Source: Planctomycetota bacterium (GTDB lineage Bacteria > Planctomycetota > UBA11346). Taken from it: 9,290 nucleotides of DNA. How positions within the stretch are numbered: the stretch's first letter is position 1; every line of letters starts with the position of its first letter. The position numbers and the translations under genes were made by a program. Below are positions 5,433 through 9,290 of the stretch, in pieces. Location: positions 1 through 9,290 of the forward strand of contig CANIXE010000061.1 in assembly GCA_947470885.1 (NCBI GenBank). Direction: 5' to 3'. The notes beneath the pieces are model-generated. The model was given only the letters and a program-made list of their open reading frames with translations. It searched no databases and was not told the DNA's origin.

Positions 5433-7016
5433 ATGCCCGACGGCCACCTGATGCTGGTGCTCCATGCGCACCTGCCCTTCGTCCGCCATCCTGAAGACGA
5501 GCATTTCCTCGAAGAGAACTGGCTGGTCGAAGCGATCACCGAGACCTACATCCCCATCCTTCACCGGATGGAGCAATTGCATAAGGAAGGCATCCGCGCC
5601 CGGTTGACCATGACTTGGTCGCCCCCCCTGTGTGAAATGCTGGCGGATCCGTTATTGCAGGACCGCTATCGTCGGCGGGTCAGCCGCCTGTTAGAATTGG
5701 CGGATCAAGAGGTCCCGGCCAAGGCCCATAGTCCGTTTGCCGAAGCCGCAGTGATGTACCGGGATCACTTCCGGTTCTGTCTGGCCCAAATGGAACGCTG
5801 GGGGGGCAACCTGCTCCGCTGGGTCAAACATCTGATGGACCTGGGAGTGATTGAACCGATCACCTGCACCGCGACCCACGGCTTCCTGCCCTTGATGCTG
5901 ACCACGGAATCCCGCCGGGCCCAGATCGAAATAGCCGTCGCCAACTACCGGAAACATTTCGACCGCCAGCCCGCTGGCATCTGGCTGGCGGAATGTGGGT
6001 TCGTCCCCGGGGTGGAAACCCTCCTGGCGGAAGCGGGATTCCGCTTTTTCTTCGTCGACACCCATGGCATCTATTACGGTGAGCCGCGGCCCCGGTACGG
6101 CGTGTATGCCCCCGTTTATACCCCATCCGGCGTGGCCGCCTTCGGTCGGGACCCGGAAAGCAGCCGTTCCGTATGGTCGTCGGAATCCGGCTATCCCGGC
6201 GATCCCAATTACCGGGAATTCTACCGGGATCTGGGCTACGACGGCGACTACGATTATGTGCGTGGCTTCCTCCACCCAGATGGCGTCCGCCGCAACTTGG
6301 GCCTGAAATACCACAAAGTCACTGGCAAGATCCCCCTCCACGAAAAACAGGCCTACCGGCCGACGCCAGCCTTCGGCCAGGCCATGGGTCACGGAGCTGA
6401 CTTCGTCCACCAACGATTGCTCCAGGCCCGGCACATCGGCGGCCTGATCCAGCGTCCGCCGGTGATCGTCAGTCCCTACGATGCGGAACTGTTCGGCCAC
6501 TGGTGGTACGAAGGTCCCCAGTTCATCGAGAGCATCTTCCGGGCCAGTCAGGCCGGGGGCCATGCCATCCTGCCGATGACCGCCAGCGAGGTCCTGGCGG
6601 ACAGTCCGGTGAATCAGGTGGTCATGCCCAGCGCCAGTTCGTGGGGCGATGCGGGCTACAATGGGGTGTGGATCAATCCCACCAATGACTGGATCTACCG
6701 CCATCTGCACATGGCCGAATTGCGGATGATTGCCCTGGCCCGGCAATTCCCGGAGGCCACTGGTGACCTGAAGCGGGCCTTGAACCAATGCGCCCGGGAA
6801 CTGCTGCTCGCCCAATCCAGCGACTGGGCCTTCATCATGACCACCGGCACCACCGTGCCGTATGCGGTGCGCCGGACCAAGGACCACCTCAACCGCTTCA
6901 CCGGGCTTCACGACATGATCCTGGGCAATCGGATAGAACCGGCGTCTTTGGAAGCCATCGTCTGGCGGGACAACTGTTTCAGCGAAGTCGATTACCGGAT
7001 CTACGCCCGTTCGTAA
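5433..7016 (+). CDS. 1,4-alpha-glucan branching enzyme, glycoside hydrolase family 57 (DUF1957 type)
   Basis: The 527-residue enzyme matches GH57 branching enzymes such as Thermococcus TK1436 and Thermotoga AmyC (about 530-560 residues). These cut alpha-1,4 links and rejoin the piece as an alpha-1,6 branch. The (beta/alpha)7 barrel shows LHAHLPFVRHP (10-20), ATHGFLP (147-153), the nucleophile E187 in WLAECGF, and the acid/base D350 in SPYD followed by GHWWYEGP (355-362). SSWGDAG (402-408) contains a Trp typical of this class. The segment FGRDPESS to GYPGD (237-256) is typical of the group and covers the flexible active-site loop region. A helical DUF1957-type C-terminus follows (about 425-490, LLLAQSSDWAFIM). 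Start ATG 5433 gives the family-like MLVLHAHLPF beginning; no good Shine-Dalgarno is visible. It follows the DUF4912-like gene after 122 bases, so it may have separate expression. It supplies the branching step that GH13 GlgB performs elsewhere. Some relatives were first described as alpha-amylases. Confidence 0.92.
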   Translation: MPDGHLMLVLHAHLPFVRHPEDEHFLEENWLVEAITETYIPILHRMEQLHKEGIRARLTMTWSPPLCEMLADPLLQDRYRRRVSRLLELADQEVPAKAHSPFAEAAVMYRDHFRFCLAQMERWGGNLLRWVKHLMDLGVIEPITCTATHGFLPLMLTTESRRAQIEIAVANYRKHFDRQPAGIWLAECGFVPGVETLLAEAGFRFFFVDTHGIYYGEPRPRYGVYAPVYTPSGVAAFGRDPESSRSVWSSESGYPGDPNYREFYRDLGYDGDYDYVRGFLHPDGVRRNLGLKYHKVTGKIPLHEKQAYRPTPAFGQAMGHGADFVHQRLLQARHIGGLIQRPPVIVSPYDAELFGHWWYEGPQFIESIFRASQAGGHAILPMTASEVLADSPVNQVVMPSASSWGDAGYNGVWINPTNDWIYRHLHMAELRMIALARQFPEATGDLKRALNQCARELLLAQSSDWAFIMTTGTTVPYAVRRTKDHLNRFTGLHDMILGNRIEPASLEAIVWRDNCFSEVDYRIYARS

Positions 7017-7022
7017 TTCGAC

Positions 7023-8711
7023 TCAAGCATCGCGCTCCCGGTGGATGGGATTGATCGCCGAAGATATCGTCGTTCCGGGCCGTCGGTATTCCCGGGTGTT
7101 GCTGTAGGACGGCAGGTAGATGGTCAGGATGGTACCCCGTCCAGGGGTGCTTTGCAGGCGGACCACCCCTTCGTGTTCCCGGATGATCCGGTCCACCAAG
7201 CTCAGGCCAAGTCCGGTGCCCTGGGCCTTGGTACTGAAAAATGGGGTGAAAATACGCTGTTGTTGATCCAGGGGAATGCCATGGCCATTATCCTGGACGG
7301 ACAGGACCACAGTGGGACCATCCAAGGGGTTCTCCTCTGGAGAGGTGGAACGGGCCCGGCAGTGAACCACCGGATGGGCCACCAGTCGGACGGCATCCAG
7401 GGCATTCGTCACCAAGTTGGTCAGGACTTGTCGGATCTGGTCGGCATCCGCATGGAGATCCGGACAGGATTCATCAATCTCCCAAGTCAGTTCCAGGCCG
7501 GGGGGTAGATCCCGGCGGCTTTTGAACAGACGTTCCAATTCATGGAAGACCTCTCCGGGATCCAACCGGGAGCAATAGGGCGAACGCATTTTCGACAACT
7601 GGAGAAAATCCTCCACGATACGTCCCAGGCGATCCGCTTCGGTGACCAGGATGGTGGATAAAGTCCGGGCATCCGCCGGATCCCCCTTCTGGACGACGTC
7701 AGCCAATTCCTGGGCGCACCCCCGAAGACTCGCCAGGGGATTACGGATTTCATGGGCGATCCCTGCGGCCATCTCCCCCAGACCAGCGAGATGTTCCGCC
7801 CGACGGGCACTTTCCTCCAGCAGAAGCACCCGGGTCTCGTCGGACACCAGCAGGATCTGGCCCAGGGAGTTACCATGATCATCGGTCATGGCCGACAGGC
7901 GAAGTACCAAATGACGACCCTCGGAACCTTCCATCCGACGTACCTGGGATCGGCCGTTGTTTCCGATGAGATCCCGGACCGGGGCCAAGCTTGGGGCCCC
8001 GATCAGCTCCAAGATCGGTCGGCCGACAATTTCCGTGTCTGGGAGATCCAACAGGCGAATGGATTCCTCATTCGCATAAGCTACCTGCCCCAGGGAATCG
8101 ATAGCCACCACACCCTCCCCCAGATGCCCCAGCAATTCACTGGTATAAAGGCGCTGTTCCCGGAGCCGACGAGTCAGCAGTTGGGCCAGCAGGTCCACCA
8201 GGAACAATCCCCCCACCTGGACCGCCAGCTGCCCCAGGATGCGGTGGGTATCGAGAAGGGCTGGCCGGGCCTGGAGCCACGCCGCTGGCAAGGGCGCATT
8301 GCCCCCCAGGTACAAGGCGGCCACCACCGCCAAGACCAGGGCAGCCAAAGCGGAAATGACAAACGGGGCGGCACCAGGGATTACCAAGTTGGCGATCAGG
8401 ACCACCGCAAACAGGAGTGGCACCGCCGGAGAAGCCACGCCGCCGGTTCCATAGAGGAGCACCCCCAACCACAGCAGATCGAACACCAAGTGGAGGACGA
8501 TCTGCCAGGTCCAACGGGTCCAATGGACCGTGAAGATCAGGACAGTCGCCATCCCTGCGACTGCCACCAGGATCCATCGGACCACCACCAGGATGCCGGT
8601 GGGTTGATCAACCCCTTCCACCGCGAAAACCAGCACACCCAAGGCCAGGGCCAGGAGGAGCAATCGAAGCAGGCTCACCAGCCGGGCGGAATGGGCTAAA
8701 CGGGTGCTCAT
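7023..8711 (-). CDS. pilS: PilS-type sensor histidine kinase (type IV pilus two-component system)
   Basis: The 562-residue protein is an inner-membrane histidine kinase. About six N-terminal membrane helices (roughly 10-30, 38-60, 70-87, 92-110, 114-134, 156-180) are followed by a PAS domain (about 188-290, SELLGHLGEGVVAIDSLG) and the kinase core. The H box has H320 in AHEIRNPLASLRG. The N box is TNLVTNALDAV (431-441), G1 is DNGHGIP (474-480), the F box FTPFFSTK (488-495), and G2 GTGLGL (498-503). All catalytic motifs are intact. In Pseudomonas, PilS with six membrane helices controls the sigma-54 activator PilR and so pilin expression; membrane topology, PAS and the adjacent pilC support that identity here. 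Start ATG 8709-8711 lies 22 bases after pilC, with only a distant AGG as ribosome site, suggesting co-transcription. PilR does not follow; the gene ends 6 bases from the convergent GH57 gene. A different NtrB-like membrane kinase is the alternative. Confidence 0.85.
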   Translation of the reverse strand: MSTRLAHSARLVSLLRLLLLALALGVLVFAVEGVDQPTGILVVVRWILVAVAGMATVLIFTVHWTRWTWQIVLHLVFDLLWLGVLLYGTGGVASPAVPLLFAVVLIANLVIPGAAPFVISALAALVLAVVAALYLGGNAPLPAAWLQARPALLDTHRILGQLAVQVGGLFLVDLLAQLLTRRLREQRLYTSELLGHLGEGVVAIDSLGQVAYANEESIRLLDLPDTEIVGRPILELIGAPSLAPVRDLIGNNGRSQVRRMEGSEGRHLVLRLSAMTDDHGNSLGQILLVSDETRVLLLEESARRAEHLAGLGEMAAGIAHEIRNPLASLRGCAQELADVVQKGDPADARTLSTILVTEADRLGRIVEDFLQLSKMRSPYCSRLDPGEVFHELERLFKSRRDLPPGLELTWEIDESCPDLHADADQIRQVLTNLVTNALDAVRLVAHPVVHCRARSTSPEENPLDGPTVVLSVQDNGHGIPLDQQQRIFTPFFSTKAQGTGLGLSLVDRIIREHEGVVRLQSTPGRGTILTIYLPSYSNTREYRRPGTTISSAINPIHRERDA

Positions 8712-8733
8712 GACCGACGTCGACCTGTTGGGA

Positions 8734-9290
8734 TCAGGACAGCTGCTTCTGGAGTTCCAGGATGGGCATGAAGATCGCGATGACCACGGTACCCACCACC
8801 GCACCCATGACCGACAACATGATCGGTTCGATCAGGCTGGTCAGGGACTTCACCATCGCATGGACCTGGTCGTCGTAAAAATCAGCAATCTTGTACAGGA
8901 GCTGTTCCAGGGCACCGGACTTTTCACCAATCGCCATCATCTTCACCACCATCGGCGGAAAGATCCACGAGGTCTGGAGATGGCTCGTCAAGCTTTCCCC
9001 GCGTTTGACGCTGTCCCGGGTGGCCAGCAGGGTTTCCTCCACCACGATGTTGCCCGCAGTGCTGGCGACGATTTCTAGGGCACCCAGCAGGGGCACGCCG
9101 GATGATAACAAGGTACCAAACGTCCGGGCAAATCGGCTCAGGGTTACCTTCTGGCTCAAGGGACCGAACACCGGGATTTTCATGAAGACCATGTCCCGGA
9201 TCCGTTGCATGTCACGGCTCCTCATGGCGAGGATATAGCCGACGATGGTACCAACAATTATGCCAATGACGATGTACCAATAATTGGTGA
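8734..9290 (-). CDS. pilC: Type IV pilus inner-membrane platform protein PilC, C-terminal part
   Basis: The gene enters from the right edge; 184 C-terminal residues are visible, with the reading frame open to base 9290. PilC is the GspF-family inner-membrane protein on which the pilus assembles, working with ATPases PilB and PilT. The visible part starts in a membrane helix (WYIVIGIIVGTIVGYILA). The second GspF domain follows with KIPVFGPLSQKVTLSRFART, the very typical LLSSGVPLLGALEIVASTAGN, and MMAIGEKSGALEQLLYKIADFYDDQV. The end is the last helix, IEPIMLSVMGAVVGTVVIAIFMPILEL. These are characteristic PilC/GspF sequences, and the PilS-like neighbour favours pilus over type II secretion. It lies just upstream of pilS in the same direction. 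Confidence 0.93.
   Translation of the reverse strand, partial: TNYWYIVIGIIVGTIVGYILAMRSRDMQRIRDMVFMKIPVFGPLSQKVTLSRFARTFGTLLSSGVPLLGALEIVASTAGNIVVEETLLATRDSVKRGESLTSHLQTSWIFPPMVVKMMAIGEKSGALEQLLYKIADFYDDQVHAMVKSLTSLIEPIMLSVMGAVVGTVVIAIFMPILELQKQLS

Noticed and set aside
5691..6911. A 406-codon minus-strand open frame within the GH57 gene.
   Set aside because: It is antisense to an enzyme with complete catalytic motifs, has no family resemblance, and is explained by codon bias.
7752..8699. A 315-codon plus-strand open frame opposite pilS.
   Set aside because: The product is Gln/His-rich without domain features; the opposite strand encodes an intact histidine kinase.
8709..8804. An upstream start for pilS at 8802-8804 overlapping the end of pilC.
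   Set aside because: The 31 extra residues are a Ser/Arg/Trp-rich shadow of the pilC C-terminus; ATG at 8709-8711 leads straight into the first membrane helix.

Overview
The window is about 62% GC by eye, densely coding, and chromosomal in character, with no mobile element, RNA gene or CRISPR. The gene set (SfsA, thioredoxin, a PilS-type kinase, a type IV pilus PilC, a GH57-type branching enzyme) suggests a proteobacterium, most likely gammaproteobacterial or Acidithiobacillia-like. That placement is an inference from gene content and is of low certainty.

Layout. Left block, minus strand, in transcription order from 2158 down to 1: an orphan OppC/DppC-type ABC permease (1301-2158), thioredoxin trxA (919-1236), sfsA (165-875), and the first 37 codons of an ArsR-family regulator running off the left edge (1-112). 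A strong intrinsic terminator for trxA (856-898) physically contains the sfsA start codon. The 52-base gap before arsR carries two interleaved inverted repeats that look like an autoregulatory operator.

Centre block, plus strand: a glycogen operon. It starts with glgC (ADP-glucose pyrophosphorylase, 2300-3544), followed after 3 bases by an unrecognised 186-residue helical protein (3548-4108). That gene overlaps by ATGA with a 401-residue protein having an N-terminal Rho_N/SAP-like module, a DUF4912-like beta domain and a low-complexity tail with an SSH-x-L pentapeptide repeat (4105-5310). After a 122-base gap comes a GH57/DUF1957-type 1,4-alpha-glucan branching enzyme (5433-7016). GlgC makes ADP-glucose and the GH57 enzyme introduces branches. 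Glycogen synthase (GlgA) is not in the window. The two middle proteins are translationally coupled to glgC and so are likely to act in or on alpha-glucan metabolism, but their function is unknown; they are the best candidate here for something undescribed.

Right block, minus strand: the C-terminal part of pilC (8734-9290, entering from the right edge) followed 22 bases later by pilS (7023-8711), a six-helix PAS-containing sensor histidine kinase. pilS ends 6 bases from the convergent GH57 gene, so its usual partner pilR is not directly downstream. The divergent promoter region for the permease and glgC lies in 2159-2299. No stretch over 300 bases lacks a gene.
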